From: Gammaproteobacteria bacterium
GTDB taxonomy: Bacteria; Pseudomonadota; Gammaproteobacteria; Chromatiales; Sedimenticolaceae
Length of the DNA stretch: 14,237 bases
Direction: 5' to 3'
Assembly: GCA_020445165.1 (NCBI GenBank)
Contig: JAGRHE010000037.1
Coordinates: 3,496 to 17,732 of the forward strand
Positions 1 to 7,868 of the stretch are shown piece after piece. The position numbers were made by a program, and so were the translations under genes. Position 1 is the stretch's first letter. Each line of letters opens with the position of its first letter. The notes beneath the pieces are model-generated. The model was given only the letters and a program-made list of their open reading frames with translations. It was not told the DNA's origin and did not search any database.

Positions 1-151
1 CAACGAAGACAGCCCGGACAAGGGCAAGGCCGAAATCATCATCGGCAAGCAGCGCAACGGGCCGATCGGCAGCGTAATGCTCACCTTCCAGGGCCAGTTC
101 ACGCGCTTCGACAACTATGCCTACGATAACTATGGTGATGATGAGTACTGA
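1..151 (+). CDS. dnaB: Replicative DNA helicase DnaB, C-terminal end (partial)
   Basis: The first 151 bases hold the last 49 codons of an open frame (first full codon at position 2, TGA at 149-151). The translation contains [18 protein letters not shown] followed by a stretch ending in FQGQFTRF. This is the conserved C-terminal motif of DnaB, the hexameric RecA-fold helicase that unwinds DNA at the replication fork; the Lys/Arg-rich part lies in the DNA-binding and nucleotide-contact region. After it comes a short acidic, Tyr-rich tail (residues [12 protein letters not shown]). The gene is cut by the left edge of the window, so its start and ATPase core are not visible. In many gammaproteobacteria dnaB is followed by alr; here the next gene is radA. 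Confidence 0.9.
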   Translation, partial: NEDSPDKGKAEIIIGKQRNGPIGSVMLTFQGQFTRFDNYAYDNYGDDEY

Positions 152-154
152 GGT

Positions 155-327
155 TATTGGGACGCAGAGTTCACAGAGAAGCTCAGAGGACACAGAGGGG
201 TTTGATGATTGCTCTTCGCACAATCGTTCGAATCCGCTTGGCTGTTAGTTCTTGCATGGTCATGCGGGATGCGGCCCCAAGCATCTCTGCGAACTCTGCG
301 CTTCTCCGCGCTCTCTGCGTCCCAATA
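155..327. repeat. 173-bp element with 15-bp perfect terminal inverted repeats and phased CAGAG units
   Basis: TATTGGGACGCAGAG at 155-169 is matched exactly by its reverse complement at 313-327. The similarity continues inward: left arm 155-197 and right arm 327-285 (read on the minus strand) each carry four units of the type CGCAGAG/CACAGAG/CTCAGAG, with the same unit-to-unit steps of 9, 10 and 9 bp. By hand count about 35 of 43 positions match. The centre (198-284) shows no coding potential. The element could fold into a long imperfect hairpin in DNA or RNA. I see no target-site duplication and no transposase. It fits a MITE-like or palindromic interspersed repeat; the family is not one I can name. 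Its right arm ends 11 nt before the radA start codon. Confidence 0.8.
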
Positions 328-338
328 GCCGATTAACA

Positions 339-1709
339 ATGTCCAAGACTGCCAAGACCATCTACGTGTGCACCGAGTGCGGTGCCCAGGCACCCAAGTG
401 GGCCGGGCAGTGCGGCGACTGCGGTGCCTGGAATACCTTGCAGGAAACGGTTCCCGCGCCAGCGTCCAAACCTGATTCCCGCTTTGGCGGCTATAGCGGT
501 GACGGCGATTCGGCACGCATTCGCAACCTGTCCGAGGTGGTGGCAGAGCAGACCGAGCGCCTGCCGACGGGTATGGCGGAACTCGATCGCGTGCTCGGTG
601 GTGGCCTGGTGACCGGTTCGGTGGTGCTGATCGGGGGTGATCCCGGGATCGGCAAATCGACCCTGCTGGTGCAGGCACTGGCGTTGCTGGCGCAGCACAA
701 ACCGGCGTTGTACGTCAGCGGCGAGGAGTCGGCCGAGCAGATCAGCCTGCGCGCGCAGCGCCTGGGGCTGCCCGTTGAGCGCCTGCGTCTGCTGACCGAG
801 ACCTGTGTCGAGCGCATCCTGGCGTTGGTCGCCCGGGACCGACCCGGCGTGCTGGTGCTGGATTCCATCCAAACCTTCTACACCGAGTCACTGCAGTCGG
901 CACCCGGCTCGGTGGCGCAGGTGCGCGAATCGGCTGCACGCCTGGTGCGCTTTGCAAAGCAGACCGGCACCTCGCTGTTCCTGGTCGGTCACGTGACCAA
1001 GGAAGGTGCGCTGGCCGGGCCACGGGTGCTCGAACACATGGTCGACACGGTGTTGTATTTCGAAGGCGAGAGTGGCAGTCCGTTCCGCCTGGTGCGGGCG
1101 ATCAAGAACCGCTTCGGCGCGGTCAATGAACTGGGCGTGTTCGCGATGACCGACAGGGGCCTGCGCGAGGTCGCCAATCCGTCATCGATTTTCCTCTCCA
1201 GGCACGAACTGCAGGTGCCGGGCAGCTGCATCCTGGTCACCCGGGAAGGGACCCGGCCGTTGCTGGTCGAGGTGCAGGCCCTGGTCGATCAGAGCCCGCT
1301 GGCCAACCCGCGCCGGGTGGCGCTGGGCCTGGAGCAGAACCGGCTATCGATGCTGCTGGCGGTGCTGCATCGACACGGCGGCATCGCGATGTTCGACCAG
1401 GATGTGTTTCTGAACGTGGTCGGTGGCGTACGCGTGACCGAACCGGCGGCCGACCTGCCGGTACTGTTGTCGATCCTTTCCAGCTTCCGCGATCGGCCCC
1501 TGCCGGGTGACTTGGCGACGTTCGGCGAGGTTGGCCTGGCTGGTGAGATCAGGCCTGTGCCGAACGGCCAGGAGAGACTGCGCGAGGCGGCCAAGCACGG
1601 CTTCAGACGCGTCATACTGCCCAAGGCAAACGCGCCCAAGAAGGGGATCGAAGGGGTCGAGGTGATCGCGGTCAGCCGTATCGGCGAGGCGATTGACGCA
1701 ATCGCTTGA
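339..1709 (+). CDS. radA: DNA repair protein RadA (branch-migration helicase)
   Basis: A 456-residue protein, close to the E. coli length of 460. It has an N-terminal four-cysteine zinc finger (C11, C14, C25, C28), a RecA-like ATPase core with Walker A GGDPGIGKST at 99-108, the RadA-specific KNRFG motif at 256-260, and a C-terminal Lon-protease-like domain from about residue 275. RadA processes recombination intermediates by driving branch migration beside RecA in the cytoplasm. I chose ATG 339 because the family begins with MxK directly before the zinc finger. An in-frame ATG at 252 would add 29 residues that are only a translation of the right arm of the preceding repeat. No clear Shine-Dalgarno sequence precedes 339. 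The gene converges on the PilZ gene with 39 bp between the two stops and no visible terminator. Confidence 0.96.
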   Translation: MSKTAKTIYVCTECGAQAPKWAGQCGDCGAWNTLQETVPAPASKPDSRFGGYSGDGDSARIRNLSEVVAEQTERLPTGMAELDRVLGGGLVTGSVVLIGGDPGIGKSTLLVQALALLAQHKPALYVSGEESAEQISLRAQRLGLPVERLRLLTETCVERILALVARDRPGVLVLDSIQTFYTESLQSAPGSVAQVRESAARLVRFAKQTGTSLFLVGHVTKEGALAGPRVLEHMVDTVLYFEGESGSPFRLVRAIKNRFGAVNELGVFAMTDRGLREVANPSSIFLSRHELQVPGSCILVTREGTRPLLVEVQALVDQSPLANPRRVALGLEQNRLSMLLAVLHRHGGIAMFDQDVFLNVVGGVRVTEPAADLPVLLSILSSFRDRPLPGDLATFGEVGLAGEIRPVPNGQERLREAAKHGFRRVILPKANAPKKGIEGVEVIAVSRIGEAIDAIA

Positions 1710-1748
1710 GTCTCAGCCGGTGGCCGATTGAACGGTGCGGCAGTCGCT

Positions 1749-2120
1749 TCAGACAGCGATCAGTTGTGTCAGGTTGCGTTCGAGCAGGGCCGGGTCGGCC
1801 AGGTTGAGCTCGACCATGCGTTTGAGCCGGCTCGCACTCTCCACGTCCATGGAGGTGCACAGCAGTCCAAGGCGGCCATCCTTCACATGTACGACGTTGC
1901 CGCGCATGTCGATGCAGCACTGGTCGTCGTCGAGGCGAAGCTTGGCCCCGACCGTCATGCCGGCAACCGGATGCCAGTCTCCTTCGAGCGACAGCAGCAT
2001 GCCATGCAGCGATACATCGAGCACGGTGCCGTGGTATTCGTTGTCGTCGACGGTGACGACAACCGGTTTGTCGGTCGCTATCCGGTCGAAGCGACGCCGA
2101 TCGATTGTCGAGTCGGTCAT
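1749..2120 (-). CDS. Single-domain PilZ protein (probable c-di-GMP receptor)
   Basis: A 123-residue soluble protein made of one PilZ domain. The N-terminal RRRFDR (residues 8-13) fits the RxxxR c-di-GMP-binding motif, and DVSLHG about 25 residues later fits the [D/N]xSxxG motif, so both ligand-binding elements are present. A later LGLLCTSMD segment is also usual for this domain. There is no membrane segment or second domain, so its effector is unknown; family members act on motility, pili or polysaccharide. The start at 2120 is an ATG preceded by GGA about 8 nt upstream. It lies 68 bp downstream of the YfjD-like gene on the same strand and could share its transcript. The nearby FleQ is also a likely c-di-GMP receptor, but the two are divergent and a link is inference. 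Confidence 0.88.
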   Translation of the reverse strand: MTDSTIDRRRFDRIATDKPVVVTVDDNEYHGTVLDVSLHGMLLSLEGDWHPVAGMTVGAKLRLDDDQCCIDMRGNVVHVKDGRLGLLCTSMDVESASRLKRMVELNLADPALLERNLTQLIAV

Positions 2121-2188
2121 ACGCGATTTCCATTGCCTGATATATGCGTAGCGGCCGACAAAGGCGCCAGTTGAAGGCGATTTTCCGG

Positions 2189-3469
2189 TTAGCTTGTCGG
2201 GGTCGGCAAACGCCGTTCCTGGGGCCGGATGCGGGCGGTCTTCACCGCGTTGTCCTGAATCTGAACCACCTCGACCGGGTAGCCGGCAATCAGCAGGGTC
2301 GTACCTGTCTCGGGGATACTCTCGAGCATTTCCACGATCAGCCCGTTGAAGGTCTTGGGGCCGTCGGTCGGGAGTTCCCAGTGCATGGTCTTGACCAGGT
2401 CGCGCAGGTTGGCGCTGCCATCGACCAGGAAGCTGCCATCGTCCTGCGGCAACACATCGGCGATGCCGTCTGCCGGATCGGTGGCGAATTCGCCGACGAT
2501 CTCTTCGAGCAGGTCGGCCATGGTGACCAGGCCCTGGACGTCGCCGTACTCGTCGACGACCAGCGCCGTCCGCCGTCGGTTGCGTTGGAAGTTGATCAAT
2601 TGGCGGTTGAGTGGTGTGCCCTTGGGAATGAAATAAGGCTCGCGAATCAGGCTCTCGAAGGTTTCGCGCGTGAGCTTGCCGTCGAGCTGGGCCTGCATCA
2701 CACGGCGGGCGTGCAAAAAGCCGGCGACCTTGTCGATGCTGCCGTGATAGACCAGTACCCGGGTGTAGGGATTCTGTCCCAGCTGCTCCATGATCACGTC
2801 GAGCGGATTGTCGAGATCGACCCCGTCGAGTTCACCGCGCGGCACCATGATGTCGTCGACGGTGACCTTTTCGAGGTCGAGAATGTTGAGCAGCATCTTC
2901 TGGTGCCGCTTGGGGATCATGGCGCCCGCCTCGTTGACCACGGTACGCAGTTCTTCACGACTCAGCGCCGTGCCCTCGGCGTCGTCCGGGTACGTGCCCA
3001 GTACGCGCAACACCGTGTTGGCCATCAGGTTGACCGTCCACACCAGCGGAAACATCAATCGCATCAACGGCGCGTAAACCCATGCAGCCGGGAAAGCGAT
3101 GCGCTCCGGATACAGCGCAGCCATGGTCTTGGGGGCGACTTCGGAGAAGACCAGCACGACCAGGGTCAAGAGGCCGGCGGCAATCGGGATCGCACCCTCA
3201 CCGCCGAGGCGGATCGCGATGATGGTGGCCAGCGACGATGCCAGGATGTTGACGAAGTTGTTGCCGAGCAGGATCAGGCCGATCAGGCGGTCGGGTTTGT
3301 CCAGCAGGCGTCGGGCAATGCGTGCTCCGGGGTGACCCGCATCCGCGAGGTGGCGCAGACGGTACCGGTTGAGGGTCATCAAGGCCGTTTCTGAACCGGA
3401 GAAGAAAGCCGACAGCAAGAGTAGAAAGACCAGGGCGCCGAACAGGGCACCGAGTGGCAGAGCGTTCAA
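2189..3469 (-). CDS. yfjD: CNNM/CBS-domain membrane protein, YfjD/CorB type
   Basis: A 426-residue inner-membrane protein. The N-terminal DUF21/CNNM domain has about four hydrophobic segments (roughly residues 8-28, 61-85, 92-115, 126-155) and the family motifs FSGSET (23-28), GNNFVNI (69-75) and SEVAPKT (109-115). A CBS pair follows (about 200-320) and then a CorC_HlyC domain (about 335-415). The MTLNRYRLRHLA stretch closely resembles E. coli YfjD as I recall it (about 428 residues). The family is linked to Mg2+/Co2+ efflux and resistance; the substrate here is inferred. The start is TTG (complement of 3467-3469): no ATG or GTG lies in frame at a suitable place upstream, and the TTG gives the family's usual length. 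A weak GGAT sits about 8 nt before it. The gene is divergent from fleQ. Confidence 0.9.
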   Translation of the reverse strand: MNALPLGALFGALVFLLLLSAFFSGSETALMTLNRYRLRHLADAGHPGARIARRLLDKPDRLIGLILLGNNFVNILASSLATIIAIRLGGEGAIPIAAGLLTLVVLVFSEVAPKTMAALYPERIAFPAAWVYAPLMRLMFPLVWTVNLMANTVLRVLGTYPDDAEGTALSREELRTVVNEAGAMIPKRHQKMLLNILDLEKVTVDDIMVPRGELDGVDLDNPLDVIMEQLGQNPYTRVLVYHGSIDKVAGFLHARRVMQAQLDGKLTRETFESLIREPYFIPKGTPLNRQLINFQRNRRRTALVVDEYGDVQGLVTMADLLEEIVGEFATDPADGIADVLPQDDGSFLVDGSANLRDLVKTMHWELPTDGPKTFNGLIVEMLESIPETGTTLLIAGYPVEVVQIQDNAVKTARIRPQERRLPTPTS

Positions 3470-3584
3470 CGATTGGGATCCGGATGGCAGCTGGTTGGAC
3501 CATTTCAGGTGGCGAGGCCCGGCCTGTCAAGCCGCAGGCCGACGGTATCAATCCAAGCGACAGCATTTGCGAACTGACGAAATT

Positions 3585-3613
3585 TTGACATGATGGCAAG
3601 TGCATGCTTAACT
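3585..3613 (+). promoter_or_regulatory. Putative sigma70 promoter of fleQ
   Basis: TTGACA at 3585-3590 is a perfect -35 hexamer. It is followed by a 17-bp spacer and TTAACT at 3608-3613, a weak -10, but with TG one base before it (TGCTTAACT), an extended -10 arrangement. Transcription would start near 3620, leaving a leader of about 25-30 nt before the chosen fleQ start at 3647. Predicted by eye only; the weak -10 hexamer is the main doubt. Confidence 0.5.
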
Positions 3614-3635
3614 TGCGGAAAGTCACAAGATTCTC

Positions 3636-3640
3636 AGGGA
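3636..3640 (+). promoter_or_regulatory. Ribosome binding site that decides the fleQ start
   Basis: AGGGA lies 6 nt before ATG 3647 and is the best Shine-Dalgarno match in the region. The upstream in-frame ATGs at 3590 and 3593 have none and overlap the predicted promoter. A second possible pair is GGAG at 3665-3668 with ATG 3677. Confidence 0.6.
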
Positions 3641-3646
3641 TGTGTG

Positions 3647-5155
3647 ATGCCCGTCGCAGACACCGGAGCCGGTTGGATGATGCCCGAAAACGCCAAAACC
3701 GAATCGCTCAACGCCGTTACCGTCATCCTCGTGATTACGGATTCGGCTGCGCTGGATTATCTGCAGAATATCCTGCAGTTTATCGACTGTGACGTTCATG
3801 TTCCTGATTCACCGAAAGAAATGCAGCAGCAGTGTGAACGCTTCGCGGACCGTTCGATGGCAGTCTTCCTGAGCGGGCAGATGCCGGACAAGGATCGAAG
3901 CGCCTATCTGAATGCAATCAATGAATGCAGCCCACGGCCGGCGTTGGTGCAGATCCAGGAAAAGTCGGGTGACGAGATGCTGGTCAGCGGTGATGTACTC
4001 GGCACCTTGCGTCTGCCGTGCCAATATGACGCCATCACGTCAATGCTGCACAAGGCCCAGGTCTTCGCCGAGTCGCAGCGCCACGGCGAGGCGCCGCGCC
4101 GGCCGCTCGAGCTGTTCCGCAGCCTTTCCGGCAACAGCCGCGCCACGCGCGGCATCAACAAGATGATCGAACAGGTCGCCGACAGCGAGGCGACCGTGTT
4201 GATCCTGGGCGAATCGGGCACCGGCAAAGAGGTGGTCGCGCGCAAGCTGCATTACCACTCCAAGCGGCGTGGCCGGCCGTTCGTTCCGGTCAACTGTGGC
4301 GCCATTCCGGGCGACCTGCTCGAGAGTGAACTTTTCGGTCATGAGAAAGGTGCGTTCACCGGCGCGATCACGGCCCGCCAGGGTCGTTTCGAACTGGCCG
4401 AGGGCGGCACGCTGTTCCTCGACGAGATCGGTGACATGAGCATGCACATGCAGGTCAAATTGCTGCGCGTGTTGCAGGAACGCACCTTCGAACGTGTCGG
4501 CAGTAATCGTACGATTCACTGCAACGTGCGGATCATTGCGGCGACCCACCGCAACCTCGAGCAGTCGATCAAGGATGACACCTTCCGCGAAGATCTCTAT
4601 TACCGGCTCAACGTGTTCCCGATCGACGTGCCGCCGTTGCGCGAACGGGTCGAGGACATCCCGGTCCTGGTCAATGACCTGATCCAGCGCATCGAGCACG
4701 AGAAACGCGGGTCGGTTCGGTTGACGCCGGCCGCCGTGACGGCGCTGACCCACTACCGTTGGCCGGGCAACGTGCGTGAACTGGCCAACCTGATCGAGCG
4801 TCTCGCCATCCTTTTCCCGTACGGCGTGGTCGACGTTCCGGATCTGCCGGAGAAGTTCCGCGCCGGGATTCCGGTGGTGGTCAGTGAGTCCAGCGATGAA
4901 GATGCACTGCCGGTGGTCAGCACGCACGGTGATCAGCCGAACACGGTTTCGAGCATGCCGCGACTGCCGGCCGAGGGCCTCGATCTGAAGGCGCACCTGG
5001 CCAACATGGAACAGAGCCTGATTCGCCAGGCCCTGGAAGAGGCCAATGGCGTGGTCGCGCATGCGGCCAAGAAATTGAAGATGCGCCGTACCACGCTCGT
5101 CGAAAAACTGCGCAAATACGGCCTTCAGCGCGGCCAGGAGCTGACGGGGCTTTGA
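3647..5155 (+). CDS. fleQ: Flagellar master regulator FleQ (sigma54-dependent activator)
   Basis: A 502-residue enhancer-binding protein very close to Pseudomonas FleQ. Residues about 22-140 form a receiver-like domain without the usual phospho-acceptor Asp, as in FleQ. The AAA+ domain has Walker A GESGTGKE (188-195), the sigma54-contacting GAFTGA loop (235-240) and Walker B LFLDEIGD (256-263). A Fis-type helix-turn-helix ends the protein (about 450-495). FleQ activates sigma54 flagellar promoters and, in Pseudomonas, controls exopolysaccharide genes in response to c-di-GMP. The LFRS c-di-GMP element is present (156-159), as is R348, but the positions matching Pseudomonas N186 and E330 are Lys (200) and Asp (344). 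The start was chosen from the Shine-Dalgarno sequence at 3636-3640; ATG 3677 is an alternative. The gene stands upstream of fleSR, its expected first target. Confidence 0.95.
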   Translation: MPVADTGAGWMMPENAKTESLNAVTVILVITDSAALDYLQNILQFIDCDVHVPDSPKEMQQQCERFADRSMAVFLSGQMPDKDRSAYLNAINECSPRPALVQIQEKSGDEMLVSGDVLGTLRLPCQYDAITSMLHKAQVFAESQRHGEAPRRPLELFRSLSGNSRATRGINKMIEQVADSEATVLILGESGTGKEVVARKLHYHSKRRGRPFVPVNCGAIPGDLLESELFGHEKGAFTGAITARQGRFELAEGGTLFLDEIGDMSMHMQVKLLRVLQERTFERVGSNRTIHCNVRIIAATHRNLEQSIKDDTFREDLYYRLNVFPIDVPPLRERVEDIPVLVNDLIQRIEHEKRGSVRLTPAAVTALTHYRWPGNVRELANLIERLAILFPYGVVDVPDLPEKFRAGIPVVVSESSDEDALPVVSTHGDQPNTVSSMPRLPAEGLDLKAHLANMEQSLIRQALEEANGVVAHAAKKLKMRRTTLVEKLRKYGLQRGQELTGL

Positions 5156-5183
5156 CGTAATCGTTTTGTTCTGACGCCAAGTA

Positions 5184-5198
5184 TCTGAATTAATTAGA
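5184..5198. repeat. Small AT-rich imperfect palindrome upstream of the fleSR promoter
   Basis: TCTGAATTAATTAGA is an imperfect palindrome around AATTAATT, ending 10 bp before the -24 element of the fleS promoter. AT-rich palindromes in this position can bind regulators or bending proteins, but the sequence does not clearly match the FleQ consensus as I recall it. The function is unknown. Confidence 0.35.
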
Positions 5199-5208
5199 TT
5201 TGCCTTGA

Positions 5209-5224
5209 TGGCACGTGAATTGCT
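5209..5224 (+). promoter_or_regulatory. Sigma54 (RpoN) promoter of fleSR
   Basis: TGGCACGTGAATTGCT matches the -24/-12 consensus TGGCACG-N4-TTGCW at every fixed position, with GG at 5210-5211 and GC at 5222-5223, 10 bp apart. Transcription should start near 5235, about 30 nt before the fleS ATG. It lies directly after fleQ, which encodes the expected activator. Confidence 0.93.
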
Positions 5225-5265
5225 GAGACTGTTTCCGAACAACACGGAAAACAGGAACCAGCCAC

Positions 5266-6468
5266 ATGGCCAATCCGCAGACGGCAAACGCAGCGCAGGC
5301 ACCCGACCTCGAACAGGCGTTTGGCATCTTCAATGAATTGTCCGAGCGCCTGACCGAGGCCTACGGACAACTCGAAGCGCGCGTCGCCACGCTTAGCAAC
5401 CAGTTGGAGAGCACGCGCCGCGAACGTCTCAGCGAACGGGCGCAGAAGGAACACCTGGCGGACCAGCTCGGCGTCCTGCTCGAGGCACTGCCAGCTGCGG
5501 TGGTGCTGGTCGACATGCGCGATCGCGTCGATCGTTTCAATCCGACCGCCGAACAGCTGTTTCCGGGACTCGCCTGGGGACGCCGCTGGAGCGAGGTCAA
5601 ATCCGAAGTCGTCGCCGCCGAGCCGGCACCCGGTGACTGGCAGCTGCGCGATGGCCGTCGTGTCAATGTCTCGCAACGGCCGCTCAACGATCGTGGCCGC
5701 ATACTCGTCGTCGTCGATACCACCGACCAGCGCCGCCTGCAGGAGCGGGTCGAGCGCCAGGACCGCCTGTCGGCGATGGGCGAGATGGCGGCGCAGCTGG
5801 CACACCAGATCCGAACGCCGCTGTCGACTTCCGTGCTGTATGCCGGGCAACTTGCCAAGGGGTCGTTGAACGAATCGCAGCGCCAGCAGTTCAGTGAAAA
5901 ACTGCTCGACGGGCTGCGCCATACCGAGGCGCTGGTGCGCGACATGCTGGCCTTCAGCCGTGGCGGTAGTTTCACCGCCACGCCGGTCCAGCTCGACGAC
6001 GCCCTGCACACGGCGCTCGCCGCACTGCAGCCGCGCCTGCGGGAAATGCGTGCGGCGCTGCACCTGCGACTGGAGAGTGCCGATTGCCGCCGAGTCGTCG
6101 GCAACATCGACGCCCTGGCCGGTGCCTTCACCAACCTGATCGACAATGCCCTTAACCACGGTGGTCCGGGGGTGGCGATCACGATCGCGGCGCGCTGCGA
6201 GCAGGAAGGGTCGGTTCTGCTGAGCTTCGACGACGACGGTCCCGGCATCGATCCGCCGCTGCTGTCGCGCATCTTCGATCCATTTTTCACCACCCGTGAA
6301 CGCGGTACCGGTCTCGGCCTGGCCGTGGTGCAGGCGGTCGTGCTCGAGCACGGCGGCAGCATCCATGCCGGACATTCAACAACCGGTGGTGCCCGTTTCG
6401 AGATCCAGCTTCCGACCTTGCCGGTCGATGCCGACAGCCCGAGCGTTGCCAAGGAGTACGTGCAATGA
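5266..6468 (+). CDS. fleS: Flagellar sensor histidine kinase FleS
   Basis: A 400-residue kinase with no membrane segment, so cytoplasmic. A coiled-coil-prone N-terminus (about 12-70) leads to a PAS-like domain (about 68-150). The dimerisation/phospho-acceptor helix has the H-box LAHQIRTPLS with H180. The catalytic domain has an N-box NLIDNALNHGG (N294), a G1 box DDDGPG (322-327), an F box PFF near 339-341 and a G2 box GTGLGL (347-352), so all ATP-binding elements are intact. FleS phosphorylates FleR and thereby controls mid-class flagellar genes (hook, basal body). AGGA at 5253-5256 lies 9 nt before the ATG. Its last four bases overlap the fleR start, which implies translational coupling. AtoS-type kinases are related, but the fleQ-fleS-fleR-fliE order settles the name. 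Confidence 0.94.
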   Translation: MANPQTANAAQAPDLEQAFGIFNELSERLTEAYGQLEARVATLSNQLESTRRERLSERAQKEHLADQLGVLLEALPAAVVLVDMRDRVDRFNPTAEQLFPGLAWGRRWSEVKSEVVAAEPAPGDWQLRDGRRVNVSQRPLNDRGRILVVVDTTDQRRLQERVERQDRLSAMGEMAAQLAHQIRTPLSTSVLYAGQLAKGSLNESQRQQFSEKLLDGLRHTEALVRDMLAFSRGGSFTATPVQLDDALHTALAALQPRLREMRAALHLRLESADCRRVVGNIDALAGAFTNLIDNALNHGGPGVAITIAARCEQEGSVLLSFDDDGPGIDPPLLSRIFDPFFTTRERGTGLGLAVVQAVVLEHGGSIHAGHSTTGGARFEIQLPTLPVDADSPSVAKEYVQ

Positions 6469-7829
6469 ATCCGTCCCGAATCCTGGTCGTCGAAGATGAC
6501 AGTGCACTGTCGCAGGCCCTCAGCGACACCCTCAGCCTGTCCGGCTACCAGGTCGAAACGGCGACCGATGGCGAGCAGGCATTGGCCAAGCTCGATCGTG
6601 CCCAGGTCGACATGGTGCTGACCGACGTGCAGATGCGGCCGATGGATGGTCGCGCGCTGCTGCGTAACCTGCGCTCGCGCTTTCACGATCTGCCGGTCCT
6701 GGTGATGACCGCGTACGGCACCGTGGAACAGGCGGTCGAGGCGATGAAGCTGGGTGCGGTCGACTACCTGGCCAAGCCTTTCGAGGTCGATGCGCTGCTG
6801 GACAAGGTCGAGCGTTACCTGCCGCAACGGCATACCGAGTCCGGCGCCATGATTGGCGAAGACTTGCGCACCCGCGAACTGATCGAGATCGCCAACCGCG
6901 TTGCGGCCAGCGATGCAACGGTCATGATCGGTGGCGAATCGGGCACCGGCAAAGAGGTGCTGGCACGTTACATCCATGTCCACTCGGCGCGGGTCGACGG
7001 GCCGTTCATCGCGATCAACTGTGCTGCGATCCCGGACAACATGCTCGAGGCGGTTCTGTTCGGCTACGAAAAAGGTGCGTTCACCGGCGCCCTCCGCGCC
7101 AGTGCCGGCAAGTTCGAACAGGCCCAGGGCGGTACCCTGCTGCTCGACGAAATCTCGGAGATGAGCCTGCCTTTGCAGGCAAAGCTGCTGCGGGTGCTGC
7201 AGGAACGAGAAGTCGAGCGCCTGGGTGGCCGTCAGCTGATCCAGCTCGACGTTCGCGTGCTGGCGACCTCCAACCGCCGCTTGCGCGAAGAGGTTGCCGC
7301 TGGCCGCTTCCGCGAGGATCTCTTCTACCGTCTCAACGTGTTTCCCTTGACCCTGCCGGCACTGCGTGATCGCCCGCGTGACATCTTGCCGTTGGCACGT
7401 CACCTGATCGAACGTCACCTGCGCAGCGGCGAAAGCTTGCCGGTTTTCGAGCCGGAGGCCGAGGCGCGCCTGCTGTCACATCGCTGGCCGGGCAACGTGC
7501 GCGAACTCGACAACCTGATGCAGCGCGCGTTGATCCTGAGCGACGGTTCGCGCATCCGCGCTGCCGACATCCACTTCGAGGCGCTCGACGGTGACCCGAT
7601 CATGGCAGCAACCACCAGTGATGAAACCGCTGCAAGTGACGAAAACGGCAACAAAAAACGGCTCACCGACGACCTGCGCAATGTCGAGGAACAGATGATC
7701 CTGGACGCTCTGCGCAACGGTCGGGGCAGTCGCAAACAGGCGGCGGAGATCCTCGGCATCAGTCCCCGCACACTGCGCCACAAACTGCAGAAGCTGCGGG
7801 CCGCCGGGGTTGAGATTCCCGGTCATTGA
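6465..7829 (+). CDS. fleR: Flagellar response regulator FleR (sigma54-dependent)
   Basis: A 454-residue NtrC-type regulator. The receiver domain (about 5-120) keeps the acidic pocket ED(D) at 10-12, phospho-acceptor D54 (VLTDVQM), T82 (MTAYG) and K104 (LAKPF), so unlike FleQ it should be phosphorylated, by FleS. The AAA+ domain has Walker A GESGTGKE (157-164), GAFTGA (204-209) and a Walker B LLLDEIS. After a short Asn/Ser/Thr-rich linker a Fis-type helix-turn-helix ends the protein (about 405-448, with [19 protein letters not shown]). FleR activates sigma54 promoters of later flagellar genes. The ATG overlaps the fleS stop as ATGA. The next sigma54 promoter begins 3 nt after its stop codon. 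Confidence 0.94.
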   Translation: MNPSRILVVEDDSALSQALSDTLSLSGYQVETATDGEQALAKLDRAQVDMVLTDVQMRPMDGRALLRNLRSRFHDLPVLVMTAYGTVEQAVEAMKLGAVDYLAKPFEVDALLDKVERYLPQRHTESGAMIGEDLRTRELIEIANRVAASDATVMIGGESGTGKEVLARYIHVHSARVDGPFIAINCAAIPDNMLEAVLFGYEKGAFTGALRASAGKFEQAQGGTLLLDEISEMSLPLQAKLLRVLQEREVERLGGRQLIQLDVRVLATSNRRLREEVAAGRFREDLFYRLNVFPLTLPALRDRPRDILPLARHLIERHLRSGESLPVFEPEAEARLLSHRWPGNVRELDNLMQRALILSDGSRIRAADIHFEALDGDPIMAATTSDETAASDENGNKKRLTDDLRNVEEQMILDALRNGRGSRKQAAEILGISPRTLRHKLQKLRAAGVEIPGH

Positions 7830-7831
7830 AG

Positions 7832-7847
7832 TGGCGCGAAAACTGCT
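7832..7847 (+). promoter_or_regulatory. Sigma54 (RpoN) promoter of the fliEFGHIJ operon
   Basis: TGGCGCGAAAACTGCT keeps the invariant GG (7833-7834) and GC (7845-7846) at exactly 10 bp spacing and differs from the consensus at only two of the fixed positions. The start of transcription is expected near 7858. It lies in the gap right after fleR. In Pseudomonas the fliE operon is sigma54- and FleQ-dependent, which fits. Confidence 0.88.
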
Positions 7848-7868
7848 AACGCTTAACCAGATACTGCC

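Noticed and set aside
225..236. GTTCGAATCC resembling a tRNA T-loop inside the dnaB-radA gap
   Set aside because: The flanking bases do not pair to form a T stem and no acceptor, D or anticodon arm is present.
3590..3646. Longer FleQ start with a Cys-containing extension (ACLTCGKSQDSQGC)
   Set aside because: It has no Shine-Dalgarno sequence, the ATG overlaps the predicted -35 hexamer, and the family has no such extension. AGGGA with ATG 3647 fits better. The C-x2-C pattern looks accidental.
5231..5251. TTTCCG / CGGAAA inverted repeat just before fleS
   Set aside because: The predicted sigma54 start site (near 5235) falls in the left arm, so the hairpin would not be fully present in the mRNA.
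5361..7418. Very long minus-strand open frame (685 codons) antisense to fleS and fleR, and others such as 2144-3394 (+), 4040-5302 (-) and 5194-6375 (-)
   Set aside because: They lie opposite clear conserved genes, have Arg/Ser/His/Gln-rich translations with no family resemblance, and are explained by high GC content leaving few stops in the shadow frames.
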